Below, piece by piece: positions 32,915-44,933 of a stretch of DNA of 64,000 nt. A program made the translations under genes and the position numbers. Source of the DNA: Macrostomum hystrix. Taxonomy: Eukaryota > Platyhelminthes > Macrostomidae. Below the pieces are notes generated by a model. That model did not search any database. It was not told where the DNA came from and saw only the letters and a list, made by a program, of their open reading frames with translations. Each line of letters opens with the position of its first letter. The stretch's first letter is position 1. The DNA lies in contig CATNEN010000035.1 of NCBI GenBank assembly GCA_950097015.1, positions 1,056,001 through 1,120,000 of the forward strand. Reading direction: 5' to 3'.

Positions 32915-35697
32915 TCATGTCCTCCACTGCACCAGCTGTTGTCCCTCCTGTCCTCCACTGCACCAGCTGTTGTCCCCTCCTGTCCTCCACTGCACCAGCT
33001 GTTGTCCCCTCCTGTCCTCAACTGCACCAGCTGTTGTCCCCTCCTGTCCTCCACTGCACCAGCTGTTGTCCCCTCCTGTCCTCCACTGCACCAGCTGTTG
33101 TCCCTCCTGTCCTCAACTGCACCAGCTGTTGTCCCTCCTGTCCTCCACTGCACCAGCTGTTGTCCCCTCCTGTCCTCCACTGCACCAGCTGTTGTCCCCT
33201 CCTGTCCTCCACTGCACCAGCTGTTGTCCCTCCTGTCCTTAACTGCACCAGCTGTTGTCCCTCCTGTCCTCCACTGCACCAGCTGTTGTCCCTCCTGTCC
33301 TCCACTGCACCAGCTGTTGTCCCTCCTGTCCTCCACTGCACCAGCTGTTGTCCCTCCTGTCCTCCACTGCACCAGCTGTTGTCCCTCCTGTCCTCCACTG
33401 CACCAGCTGTTGTCCCTCCTGTCCTCCACTGCACCAGCTGTTGTCCCTCCTGTCCTCCACTGCACCAGCTGTTGTCCCTCCTGTCCTTAACTGCACCAGC
33501 TGTTGTCCCTCCTGTCCTCCACTGCACCAGCTGTTGTCCCTCCTGTCCTTAACTGCACCAGCTGTTGTCCCTCCTGTCCTCCACTGCACCAGCTGTTGTC
33601 CCTCCTGTCCTTAACTGCACCAGCTGTTGTCCCTCCTGTCCTTAACTGCACCAGCTGTTGTCCCTCCTGTCCTTAACTGCACCAGCTGTTGTCCCTCCTG
33701 TCCTTAACTGCACCAGCTGTTGTCCCTCCTGTCCTTAACTGCACCAGCTGTTGTCCCCTCCTGTCCTCCACTGCACCAGCTGTTGTCCCTCCTGTCCTCC
33801 ACTGCACCAGCTGTTGTCCCTTCTGTCCTTAACTGCACCAGCTGTTGTCCCATCCTGTCCTCCACTGCACCAGCTGTTGTCCCATCCTGTCCTTTACTGC
33901 ACCAGCTGTTGTCCCATCCTGTCCTCCACTGCACCAGCTGTTGTCCCTCCTGTCCTTAACTGCACCAGCTGTTGTCCCATCCTGTCCTTAACTGCACCAG
34001 CTGTTGTCCCATCCTGTCCTCCACTCCACCAGCTGTTGTCCCATCCTGTCCTCCACTGCACCAGCTGTTGTCCCTCCTGTCCTCCACTGCACCAGCTGTT
34101 GTCCCATCCTGTCCTCCACTGCACCAGCTGTTGTCCCCTCCTGTCCTCCACTGCACCAGCTGTTGTCCCATCCTGTCCTTAACTGCACCAGCTGTTGTCC
34201 CATCCTGTCCTCCACTGCACCAGCTGTTGTCCCTCCTGTCCTCCACTGCACCAGCTGTTGTCCCTCCTGTCCTCAACTGCACCAGCTGTTGTCCCTCCTG
34301 TCCTTAACTGCACCAGCTGTTGTCCCATCCTGTCCTTAACTGCACCAGCTGTTGTCCCATCCTGTCCTCCACTGCACCAGCTGTTGTCCCTCCTGTCCTT
34401 AACTGCACCAGCTGTTGTCCCCTCCTGTCCTCCACTGCACCAGCTGTTGTCCCCTCCTGTCCTTAACTGCACCAGCTGTTGTCCCATCCTGTCCTTAACT
34501 GCACCAGCTGTTGTCCCATCCTGTCCTCCACTGCACCAGCTGTTGTCCCTCCTGTCCTTAACTGCACCAGCTGTTGTCCCTCCTGTCCTTAACTGCACCA
34601 GCTGTTGTCCCTCCTGTCCTTAACTGCACCAGCTGTTGTCCCTCCTGTCCTCCACTGCACCAGCTGTTGTCCCCTCCTGTCCTCCACTGCACCAGCTGTT
34701 GTCCCATCCTGTCCTCCACTGCACCAGCTGTTGTCCCTCCTGTCCTCCACTGCACCAGCTGTTGTCCCTCCTGTCCTTAACTGCACCAGCTGTTGTCCCT
34801 CCTGTCCTTAACTGCACCAGCTGTTGTCCCCTCCTGTCCTCCACTGCACCAGCTGTTGTCCCCTCCTGTCCTTAACTGCACCAGCTGTTGTCCCATCCTG
34901 TCCTCCACTGCACCAGCTGTTGTCCCTCCTGTCCTTAACTGCACCAGCTGTTGTCCCCTCCTGTCCTCCACTGCACCAGCTGTTGTCCCTCCTGTCCTCC
35001 ACTGCACCAGCTGTTGTCCCTTCCTGTCCTTAACTGCACCAGCTGTTGTCCCTCCTGTCCTTAACTGCACCAGCTGTTGTCCCTCCTGTCCTTAACTGCA
35101 CCAGCTGTTGTCCCCTCCTGTCCTCCACTGCACCAGCTGTTGTCCCCTCCTGTCCTCCACTGCACCAGCTGTTGTCCCATCCTGTCCTTAACTGCACCAG
35201 CTGTTGTCCCATCCTGTCCTCCACTGCACCAGCTGTTGTCCCTCCTGTCCTTAACTGCACCAGCTGTTGTCCCTCCTGTCCTTAACTGCACCAGCTGTTG
35301 TCCCTCCTGTCCTCCACTGCACCAGCTGTTGTCCCTCCTGTCCTCCACTGCACCAGCTGTTGTCCCCTCCTGTCCTCCACTGCACCAGCTGTTGTCCCAT
35401 CCTGTCCTTAACTGCACCAGCTGTTGTCCCTCCTGTCCTCCACTGCACCAGCTGTTGTCCCTCCTGTCCTCCACTGCACCAGCTGTTGTCCCTCCTGTCC
35501 TTAACTGCACCAGCTGTTGTCCCTCCTGTCCTTAACTGCACCAGCTGTTGTCCCTCCTGTCCTTAACTGCACCAGCTGTTGTCCCTCCTGTCCTCCACTG
35601 CACCAGCTGTTGTCCCTCCTGTCCTTAACTGCACCAGCTGTTGTCCCTCCTGTCCTTAACTGCACCAGCTGTTGTCCCTCCTGTCCTTAACTGCTCT
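32915..35697. repeat. 31/32-bp minisatellite with CAGCTG in each unit (about 89 copies)
   Basis: Largest array in the window. Unit: TCCACTGCACCAGCTGTTG then TCCCTCCTGTCC, with variants TTAACTG for CCACTG, an inserted C, or an inserted AT (CCCATCCTG). It begins about 115 bases after the GPCR stop codon and may be partly transcribed as its 3' UTR. The left part is rich in CCCTCC units, the middle in CCATCC units and the right part in TTAACTG units, so subtypes are regionally clustered. Overlapping artificial frames are open on both strands. Confidence 0.98.
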
Positions 35698-35959
35698 AGC
35701 TGTTGTCCCCCCATTTCTCCACCGTTGTTTTTCGCATGTTTTCATCAAGGCAAAGCTATGGACTTGCCTTCTGTCTATTGTGAATGTTTAAACTAGAAAG
35801 GCATCAGTTAGTTCCTCAGTCGTGAACAAAACGTTTCGCAGTGAATAGTTTCTTTGGATTGCATAGCATCAAGTAGCCCTGCTGAGTGGCTTTCAAATGA
35901 CTCAAAATCAACCGTGCGTTGAAATTCTGAACATTTGAAAATATTTGAGAACATGACTA
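35698..35959. other. short spacer, nothing recognised
   Basis: Unique sequence between the 31-bp array and the retrotransposon fragment. Confidence 0.4.
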
Positions 35960-36560
35960 CGCGCATGTGCACAACTTCGAGCTCCTCATTGCTGGTGATG
36001 TGAACGCACACCACTCGCACTGGGGTAGTAAGAACATCAACGACCGCGGCTCCTTGCTTTCGTCGGCGGCACAAACCATAATTTCTGCAATGCCGAAAGC
36101 ACCCCAACTTTCGACAATGGCCGTTGGCCGGAGGTCCTCGACGTCACCCTCGCCTCCCCGGGCATCCTCGCCAGGATATCCGGCTGGAGAGTGTGGGGAG
36201 AAGAGGAGTCCCTCTCAGACCATCGCTTCATCAGCTTCGAGGTCGTTAATGCTACCCCGAAGAGAACTATCACCTGGAGCAGGAACGTCCGAAACACCGA
36301 CTGGACCAGGTTCGGCCTTGAGCTGAGCAGGGGCCTGCGTGACATCGGCACCCCAGGTGACATCACAAACTGCGACATAGCTGACGAGATAGCCTCCAAG
36401 CTTGGAGGCACGGTCATCGATGCCTATGAGGCGGCCTGTCCCCTCAAAGCCTATAAAGGCAAGAAATCTGCCCCCTGGTGGAACCCCGAGCTCGGAATCC
36501 TGAAACGACGAGCCAAGGTTCTCCAGAGGAGATTGCTAAAAAGGTCACGTACAGCCGCAT
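35960..36560 (+). pseudogene. non-LTR retrotransposon endonuclease fragment (broken)
   Basis: The first frame reads LLIAGDVNAHHSHWGS, typical of the APE-type endonuclease of Jockey/R1/LOA-like non-LTR elements (GDFNAHH-WG motif). After a one-base frame change near 36070-36085 the next frame has DVTLASPGILARI and SLSDHRFISFEV, the conserved C-terminal endonuclease motifs (SDH), then PWWNPEL leading towards a reverse transcriptase. No reverse transcriptase follows and the 5' part of the endonuclease is missing, so the copy is truncated at both ends and frame-broken. Confidence 0.85.
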
Positions 36561-37526
36561 GGCCTTTGATTATTAATCGAAGCTCACAAGTCTGCTTCAT
36601 TGTTCGGGGCCTAATAACTAATTAGAACCTGGAGTGCGTCCAAAGACACTGGCCCTCATCGCCTGATACGTCCTCTCTTGTACCAGTCCAAAGGCTCGCT
36701 TCACTGCACACCTACTTGTGAAGCAAGCCTTGCACTAGAGTTTGCCACTCTCAGGAATTCTGAGGAAATGCGAACAAAAGAAGAAAAAAACTTATTCCAG
36801 ACTGTCTGCGACAGTCGAGCTTTTCATTCTAATTAATTTTGTTCATAGAAAAAAACGACGAATTTAGTAAAATCGACGGACGTTCAATTTTAGAACTACT
36901 TTATTTGATTGTTTTTGGTTTGCGGTGAGACTGGCTTCAATTCTTTTGTCCATGAAAGCCGTGTTGAGAAAAGACTGCTGGAAAAAACTAATACTTTGTT
37001 CTAAAAAGCACTCTAAAAGCGACGTAGAAAACGGAAAGCAAAAAGAATCAGGAAGCAACGCAGTTTACCTGTAAAGGAAGAATTTTGTGAGTGGAAACTT
37101 TCGTGCATTTTCTACCAGGAGGCATTGGAGACAATGAGCTTTAGTGATGTACAATCGGAGCTTTACGACTAGCGGCAACTTAAAATATACACTCTAGTAC
37201 TCGTAGCTTCAATATGCATTGAAAATCTCTCAGAAAATAGGCAAATATATCATCATAGAGCTTATAATCGTATATCAAAACAGTTCTAATCATATCGCCA
37301 ATACCTTCTGAACATCGCTCAATACATTTGTAATATACCTGCTGAAGATGACTCAATACCTGCTCAATATCACTGAATAGGATTACCTCAGGCACGCACA
37401 ATCAAATCTCAGGACTGTCTTACTATCAAGCATAGGCCTTTCGATTATCTTGCACTTCCGGTAAGCATCCTTATGATCGGCTGGGGATAAATTTAAATAT
37501 CGCAGCATCTAATTGCCTTGAGTAGG
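36561..37526. other. 3' side of SLC10 gene, non-coding
   Basis: Should include the SLC10 3' UTR (minus strand). It is AT-rich with a short degenerate repeat around CTCAATACCTGCTCAATATCA (37310-37380). No gene was recognised. Confidence 0.45.
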
Positions 37527-40500
37527 TCACTGCCTCGCGGCCCCGACCAATGGTAGAAACTTCTCGCTTTCTGGAATTGACGCCTCAACCCCGTCAATTC
37601 TCTTCTGCCCCTGTCGCCCTGGCGGCGCGTCGTCCATCGCCAGGTCATTGTCATTGTCATCGCCTGCTCTACCCTTGCCAGCCTCGTCATCTCTGGCGCC
37701 GCAGAATTTGCGTCGAATCGTGCGAACCAGCAGCCAGACCAGCAGCGGCAGCGGAGTGAAGGTCATGGCTGCCACGGGACCCACCAGGCTCAGGTCGGCA
37801 TCTGGCTGCGGCAGCGATGTCTGCAGCATGAGAATCGGCAGACCAGCATTCTGGATCATGGTCTCCAGGCCGATGGTGATGACGCGACGGTAGCTCTGGC
37901 AGGCGATCGCAGCCAGCAGGGAGCCGAAGATGAAGCCGAGGTAGGGCAGGCAGCAGCCGGCGAGGATCATGGAAGGCGTGAACAGCTTGAGGATGTACAT
38001 GTTAGCGTAGAAGCCGACGGTGAACATGAACAGGATGAAGCAGACGAGCAAAGGCTTCAGAACGCGCTTCAGAAATCGGCTCACTCGGGGCAGCCGTCGC
38101 TGAATGGCGAAGCCGATGGCAGTGGGCACCATGATCATGACCAGCGTGAGCAGGATGTTCCAATAGGGGATGCGGATGTTGATGTCACGCGATTTCAACA
38201 CCAGCTGGCCCAGTGTGAACATGTACATTGGAACCATGCCTGTGGAGGATGAAATACGTTCAGAACCCCAGTCATGCAACATTGAACATTGACATGCACT
38301 TCAACCATGCGTGTAACTCTTGTAAGACGAAACCAGGACGCTGATTGGTCTTGAAAAAGCTGAAGGAACTTTCTAAATGTGCTGAAGCGTCTTATTGTCA
38401 GAAGAAATGTTCTGTCAGAGCGCTTATGTTAGACCTATGTCCTCGAAAATACGACACTTTGTCAACGGGCCTACTACAACAGAACTTATCACAGAATTTT
38501 GCACAGAAATTACAACATACTTTTAAATCTTGTGTCCTTTCGTATAGCTCATCGTATAAGCCTCATTCATAGAAAGAACCTGACTAGAACTAGATCTTTG
38601 CGAATTTATATATATAGAAATTCATTCAGATAAAAGTGTGATATTTGACAACATTCTAAATCTACGAAAATATTTATGACGGAAGTCTTATTTGGAAAAA
38701 CACTGAGTGAATAAAACTGTTACAAAAAAACAAAAAAAATATTGAAAAGATTGGCGCATTTTTAGCTGGCGAATTCGACATCTTGGAACAGTTTCTGTTG
38801 ATTCATATCAGTCACGTGACGCGATATATTTTTCGAGATAAAGCATAGGAAAACTCAACCAGCCAGAGTTTGAATGTTTACGAGCACTGCAAGCTCGTAA
38901 CTCTAAAATCCCTCCGCCGTCGCAGGAAGGACAAATTGCTCTGATTTCAACGGTCTTAGACTAAATGAGGCTACTTTGCAGAGGATTAACATATGAGATC
39001 CGGCCGTGATGTTGCAAGGTTGAGTACAGCCCGAGAAACAAGGGGGGACTCTTAGCTTTGGAGTAGCAATCTCTTTATGGGGATGACTGGATAAAACCAG
39101 TGTTGAATGTCGCAAGATCAACCATAATGAGTTTCAGGAGCTCGGGCTATCTATAGAACCACCGTTGAGCAGAAATTACTCACAAATCTACCTACTCATA
39201 TTCTGTTGAAAATCTGATTGACGATCGAACATCTGATGTGCAAGGCTCTAAGTATTGAATCTCTTTAACTTCGTTAATTGTGTCTACGAGTATTTTATTA
39301 CTGAAAATGAAATAAATAAATGGACGATCTTCCGTATGCAAATATATTTAAGCTAATCGGTTAAAACCGAAATGCTTCTAAGTCTTTAACTACTTTAAGT
39401 AGTTTAAAAGAGATTACTGAATGATTCTCGCCTAGAATTACGAGCTAATAAGAAGTATAATTATCTCACCCAGCCTCACCCAGAGCTGCCACGGTGCTGA
39501 GCAGTGTCATGGTGATGCTCAGGGACACGTCTCCGCCAAGCAGCAGGCAGTAAAAGTTGCTGGCTCCACCGCCTGGCGCGCAGCCGATGCCGAAGTAGCC
39601 GAGCGCGGTGCTGGCTGGGATGTCAATCACTAGCAGTACGCAGAAGGAAATCTGGCCAGGATTGACACAAGGACTACTAAAGTAGAATAGCTAACTACTA
39701 GTGGTCCTTGGAGTGCCAGACACGCTCAAATCAGTAGTATAATAAAATATATGCGCTATACGAGTATGCCCTGGGTGTTAACAACCAGAAGAGGCACCGT
39801 GCTGATCTTCGCGCACCGGCCGACGAGAGCTCGCGTGTTTTTTCAGAGCTTTCTAACCTTCTTGCGTCCATCTAATCTACTTGTGGGAGTGCAGTGAGTC
39901 CTGAAGCTATATTTGGTCTGCACTATGCTCTGCTCATAGGCGTGAATTCCACGACAAACCACCCAGCCGTAGCTTTCTCTCCCGGGCTGCGCAAAGTTAA
40001 TGTATGTATAACCTCGCCGTGGATTCGAACTCAAGGACTTCGCTGTGAGAGTTGGACGCGTTACCCCAATCAACCATTCATTCTTCCCCCGGACAAGGTA
40101 TGACAGGAAAAATTTATAGCCCTATTTGCAATGACAGCGCTAAGGGGTCCGTGGCAGAGCTGTTGACGAGTTTGCCTAACATAACCAAGGTCTCCCTGAG
40201 CTCGATTCCGCGGCGAGGCCACATTTATTTACCGCCGCGGAGAGAAGGCTTGCGGGCTTGTCGTGAAATTTACGACCGTACAGAGGGCCAACCACCAAGG
40301 AACAGTGACGTGTACACTGCCTGAAGATGAGAAAGTCAGGGCAGATGTACACACCCTGTGTGAGCGTGAGCCTGTGTACTGTATATACACAAGTGTGTGT
40401 GTGTGTGTGTGAGTGTGTGCTCAGGAGTCAGCGGAATGGACAGAATAGCCTCCTCGCTGGCTGCAGTTCTAGTGTCACCAAATGATGTGCCATTGCCCGC

Positions 40501-41539
40501 AGCCCTCCTGTAATCGCTATTTATTTTTTTCTATGCCAGCGCTACGTCCCGACGTTGCAAACGCAATTAATATATTTTTGCCAATCTTGATGACCAAATA
40601 GTTCTATATGATGCTATTAAAATATCCACTTCAAATTGAGGCGCGTGGGGTAGTCATTGTGCATGTGCATAGATTGCGAACTTACTAACTGCTAGTTTCA
40701 GGTAGTGTTTGGTTACGCCCAGATAGCTATCAGTTAAGGCAAGCTCGCGGACGCAAACTCACCATCGGCATGAAGAGAAACTGCGACAACAGGCCGATGA
40801 GTGGCGCCACGGGCCTGCGCAGCACCTCCTTCACCACCGACATCTCGATCTCGCAGCCGATGCCGATGTTGGCTATCAGAACGAAGGCCCAAACCACGAT
40901 GCGGAAGGCTTTGTCGACTGCGCGCAGATACCGCACAACCGACAGGCGAAACTTGAATTCGGTCCCTTCGACGGTTGTCAGGACCAGTGCGCTTTCGTTG
41001 GTCGCGACATCCGATGTAGTCAGTCGAAGCTGCAGCTCCGAGCGACCCAGGAATAGGCCTCGCAGCTGAAGTTGATGACTGAGCTTAGGCTGCGGCAGGT
41101 CTTTCGTTGAATTCTCCGGAAGCTGCAACATTCTACGCACGTCCGGATGCGGCTGATGATTCCGACGAAGCGTCAGCGTCCAACTGTTCACTGGCAGGAT
41201 TTCGGCCACTTCGAGATCGGTCAACGAGAATGTTGCATTGAGATCTACTGGCGAGTCCAGAGTGTAGTCAAAGGTCAGGTTAACGGTTTGCTCCTCTACT
41301 ATGCCGTACAGATTGGGTCCGGGGAAAAAGTACAGAGTTAGGTTGGCTGTCAAGTCAGCCTGTTGGCGGCTGAAGTTGGACGACCGAAGCTGCATACTGT
41401 GCACCGAGAGCTGCATGATGGTCTTCTGCTCCTTGGCGAGGGAGAAGGCCTTGACTGTATTGCTGGTGCAGAGGAAAATGCTGCAAGTCGATAACAGCAA
41501 GCACAGATGCTGGCATAGAGTAGGCATATTCACAATCAT
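37527..41539 (-). CDS. SLC10: SLC10-family sodium/bile acid symporter-like protein
   Basis: Membrane transporter of the SLC10 family. Three minus-strand exons, 41539-40763, 39651-39480 and 38239-37527, join with matching phases (ATG/ATT; G/GC) to give 553 residues. Residues 1 to about 30 look like a signal peptide (CLLLSTCSIFLCTSN). An ectodomain to about 215 carries at least six N-glycosylation sequons (NFS, NLT, NAT, NST, NES), as in the P3/SLC10A3-A5 branch. The core follows: EVLRRPVAPLIGLLSQF, FGIGCAPGGGASNFY (286-291 is the conserved GGG-x-SN), and ETMIQNAGLPILM, which carries the family's E-x3-QN sodium-site motif. The tail is charged and Asp-rich. The acceptor at 38240 was chosen because G plus GC restores the ALGMVPMYMF junction. 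The substrate cannot be inferred. Confidence 0.93.
38240..39479 (-). other. SLC10 intron 2
   Basis: AT-rich intron. No embedded gene or array was recognised. Confidence 0.6.
39885..40088 (-). mobile_element. SINE-B-like element, diverged
   Basis: The reverse complement has a tRNA-like head (GGGGTAACGCGTCC, B-box GAGTTCGAATCC) and a body sharing GCGCAGCC, AGAGAAAGCTACGGCTGG and GTGGAATTCACG-type positions with SINE-B. It lies in SLC10 intron 1, head-to-head with the next SINE. Confidence 0.65.
40138..40520 (+). mobile_element. SINE-B, near full length
   Basis: Head GGGGTCCGTGGCAGAGCTG with B-box GAGCTCGATTCC, body AGAGAAGGCTTGCGGGCTTG and CACTGCCTGAAGATGAG, an internal (GT)n run at 40391-40411, and the 3' end GTGTCACCAAATGATGTGCC then GCAGCCCTCCTG. 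It lies in SLC10 intron 1 on the strand opposite to the gene. Confidence 0.85.
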
Positions 41540-44500
41540 AATGGCACTTTGGTGTGCTTTTGCAGGACTTTTTTAAAACCTAACCCGAACACTGTGTTTC
41601 AATCTCGGGAGGTTTTATATTGTAAAAATCAGAAGTAGGACACAAAGCAGCTAAATGTAAAATCTGTGGGGCGCGGTCTTATCGGTGCCTGCGCCTAGTT
41701 CACTAGCGATTGTGATCAGTAAATTGCGAGGACTTTCTTATCGGCCTTTGGAGAGCTTTGGAGACCTGTGAGACAAGACTAAATGCATGCTATATATGTG
41801 TTTTGATTTCTATATATAGTTGTTTCGCTGGATTTTACATGCCTGATCTGTTCATGTAGTATCTCTATGCTTCAATTGAGCAACGTAGCTCAATATAAAA
41901 AATATGAAATTAAGAAATTCAACAAATTGAGGGCGATTTAAGTCGGTTTGAGTGGTTGCCAGTATTTCGGTGCCCGCACTTTTCGGTACTAGGCATTTCG
42001 GTGCCCGGTCATGCTTTTCGGTACTTTTTTGCATTTCGGTTCCCATCCAGCGTGACAGTTATCTAGCTGTTTTTTATATTTAGAATAGTAGCAAATTGCG
42101 TATTTAGTCTAACATATTATATTGATTGCATGCTTGCAATATTACTTACACGAACAGTGGACTAGTGTACTCTGTACTCTGACTTATACAGCATAAAATG
42201 AAAATCGCAAAATGTACCGTCAAATGACTAAATGACCGTATTTGAGTCGCAAGTTCGCAACTAAAATGTGAACAAAAAACTATTTGCTGCACGATCTAAT
42301 TAATTTTGTATGATTTTCTTCGTTGCAAGATCTTTTTGAAATTATTAGACAGAGACAACACTAACTGGCTAAAAAGCGATTTCTTCCGCCTTGAAATTCC
42401 ATTTGTTCTAAATGCGTTTTACTGTTTTAACTATTGTTAATCATTATTTTTTAGTTATTAGTTATTAGTTATTTATTTAATGCATTCATCCACTCTTCTT
42501 TTTTATAAATGGGATTTTTCATCTATAAAAATAATTTGCGAAAGAAATATACCGCTAATCTAAAACATGACTCATACAAATAGATACATTATACATAATT
42601 ATTACATATACAGAATAGTAGAAACGTAGTAAAAATATATGAAATATATATTGTGTACAGAATGCAGTGCAATTCAGTGTCTCACCGATAAACAGATAAG
42701 AATTCCTGCCTTACTACCTGATCAGCGGCCGTTATGTAACTGACTGCTTAGATAAAAATAAGTCATGCACATTATAACAATAATTGTTCAACGCTTAAGT
42801 AAAGTTGAAATCAAACGACAAATAAAGCAGCGGGGAGTAAGCCACAGTATTTTAACTTAAGGAACTAAAAGGGGGATTTCTAACGATTTCTTTATGAACA
42901 TTCTATTGTGCACTTTACAAATAAAGAAATATGTCATCATATTATTGAATAGGATCATATGCACAAACTTCACAGCGCCGCGTGACTTCTACTTTTGTGT
43001 TTTACCATGGGCGGTATATACATATATTATAACAATCATATAGTAAAAATTTATCATGTTAAATATGAAATTTATTTTTTTGTGAAATACGTCTTACTTT
43101 TCACCTTGTAAAAGAGCATATGCAGATTACCAGCTATAATAAACGGGCCTACAACTTACTCAGCCTACTGACTACTGTAGTACTATCCTCCATCACTAAT
43201 TGTTTGAAATTTTATTTTATATAAAAATTAGCTTTTATTTTCGACTTAGACAAAAACTTACAAGTATTTGTGCTTTATATAAATTCAGCATTCTGATTGT
43301 ATGTATCCAATAGGCCTACATGTTAGCATAGCTAGGCCTCCTTATCTACTTCAAGTAGGCCCTATATTCATTGAGATAGCTATGTTCATAAGTTAAGTTC
43401 AGTTACTAAAATTAATTTTATAATGGCTTTATGTAATCTGTATTTATATATACATCAGACCTTGGGTCACTCAATAGTTATTCTGTCTTGACTTTTGGGG
43501 GGGGGCAAGTGGCAAAGCAAGAAAAAGTTTTTTTCTGAAATCTAATTATTAGCAGAAGTTCCAAAATCTAAATTTTATTAAATTGACTACTCATTGAAAA
43601 TTGTAAAATCATGTCTGCTTTAACTAATTTTTGTTTTGTTTTGAGAATGATTTCCATTGCTCCTAAGGTTTTCTGCAACATTTCTGCATATAGGCCCTTA
43701 TAAATTTTAGTGTTTTAAAGAAAAAATCACACATTTTAATCAAATCCATTCTCATTCATGTAATTCATGTTCTCAACCAGAAGTATTATGGAACCAATAG
43801 GCAGTTATTAGACAATAGTGGTGTTCCTACTCATGACAAAGCTATAGGAAGCTTATCTAATCCTTGGCCTACATAGCCAGGTGCTACACACCCCTATGAA
43901 TTGCCTTAAACTAGGCCTACTGTTTAGTCTTATAAAGCCTTATATAATCAAGCATTTTCAAGCCCAAAAACCTACTAAAACATAAATTCAACCCTCTAGT
44001 GGATATTTTTCATGCAACTATATATAATAGTGCATGATTTACATTGACATCTCATTCACATCAGAGTCATCACTAATGTCTACTGCAGTAAGTTCTAAAA
44101 ATGAACTTTTAGACTTGACTAGACTATGTATAAATAACACATTAAACATTTTACCAAAAAGGCACTCGTGGCCTGGAGCTGTACTTAAAAGCATTGACTC
44201 ATTCCAAAATGCACATGTATTGTTTTAATATAATTATTGATGAAATATATATTTAATATATTTAATATATTCCTAGTTATAAACAATAGATAATAATCTG
44301 TAAAATGCAGGCAAACTTTTTATGATTTCCTACTCAATATGTTTCTTTTAGTGTGCAAGATGCTATCCTCATAGATCCCTAATTCACTCTAATAGGTGAA
44401 CAATATGCTACATAGTAACTTGTAATTAATGTTAATTGGATGCAAATACAAAATTATGAGTACTTTTCCTTACCATGTCCTTATCAATAGTAGTTCATAA

Positions 44501-44635
44501 CCCAATGTTTAGGAGTTTAGGACTTGGAAAAACCACTGACATACAGGTATGGAGTTTTAATCAGCCTAAGGCTAGAGCAAACAACTTGTATCCTTGAACA
44601 CAGACCCCAAATTATCCATCGCTTTTGTTGAAGCT
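41540..44635. other. intergenic, AT-rich
   Basis: Between the divergently placed SLC10 and DR1 genes. A small degenerate tandem repeat around CATTTCGGTGCCCG lies at about 41960-42045, and a G8 run at about 43498. No gene was recognised in 3 kb of AT-rich sequence. Confidence 0.5.
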
Positions 44636-44639
44636 GTTG

Positions 44640-44812
44640 TTTAATTGGTACCAGCACTTGTTTGTGGTAGAAATTTAGTTGTTGCAGCCACCAGTCCATG
44701 GACTGAATATGTGTAAGCAAGGGCAATGCTGCTTGCACAATAGCTGCGGCTACGCCACTGGCAGTAGCAACATGTGGCCCAACTGTGCTAGTTGTTAATA
44801 CTGTTCTAGTTT
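44640..44812 (+). mobile_element. SINE-A fragment, diverged
   Basis: Shares GGTACCAGCA, CCAGTCCATGGACTGAA and CACAATAGCTGCGGCT with the SINE-A copy at 9650. It lies only about 120 bases upstream of the DR1 start codon, so it may form part of the promoter or 5' UTR. Confidence 0.7.
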
Positions 44813-44933
44813 TCATGGTCAAGATTCGTAATAACCAAGTCCTAGCTTGCTTTTTACATGGCCCATTGCATTGCAGCCAACTGTGAAATTGTAAAACGCA
44901 GCTTGGCGCCTCTCCCAGGATTAGACAGCCAGC

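Noticed and set aside
32728-35566. Dozens of open frames on both strands (QLLSLLSSTAPAVVP-like and QWRTGGTTAGAVEDRR-like)
   Set aside because: All are translations of the 31/32-bp minisatellite; both strands are open in several registers with no start context or domain.
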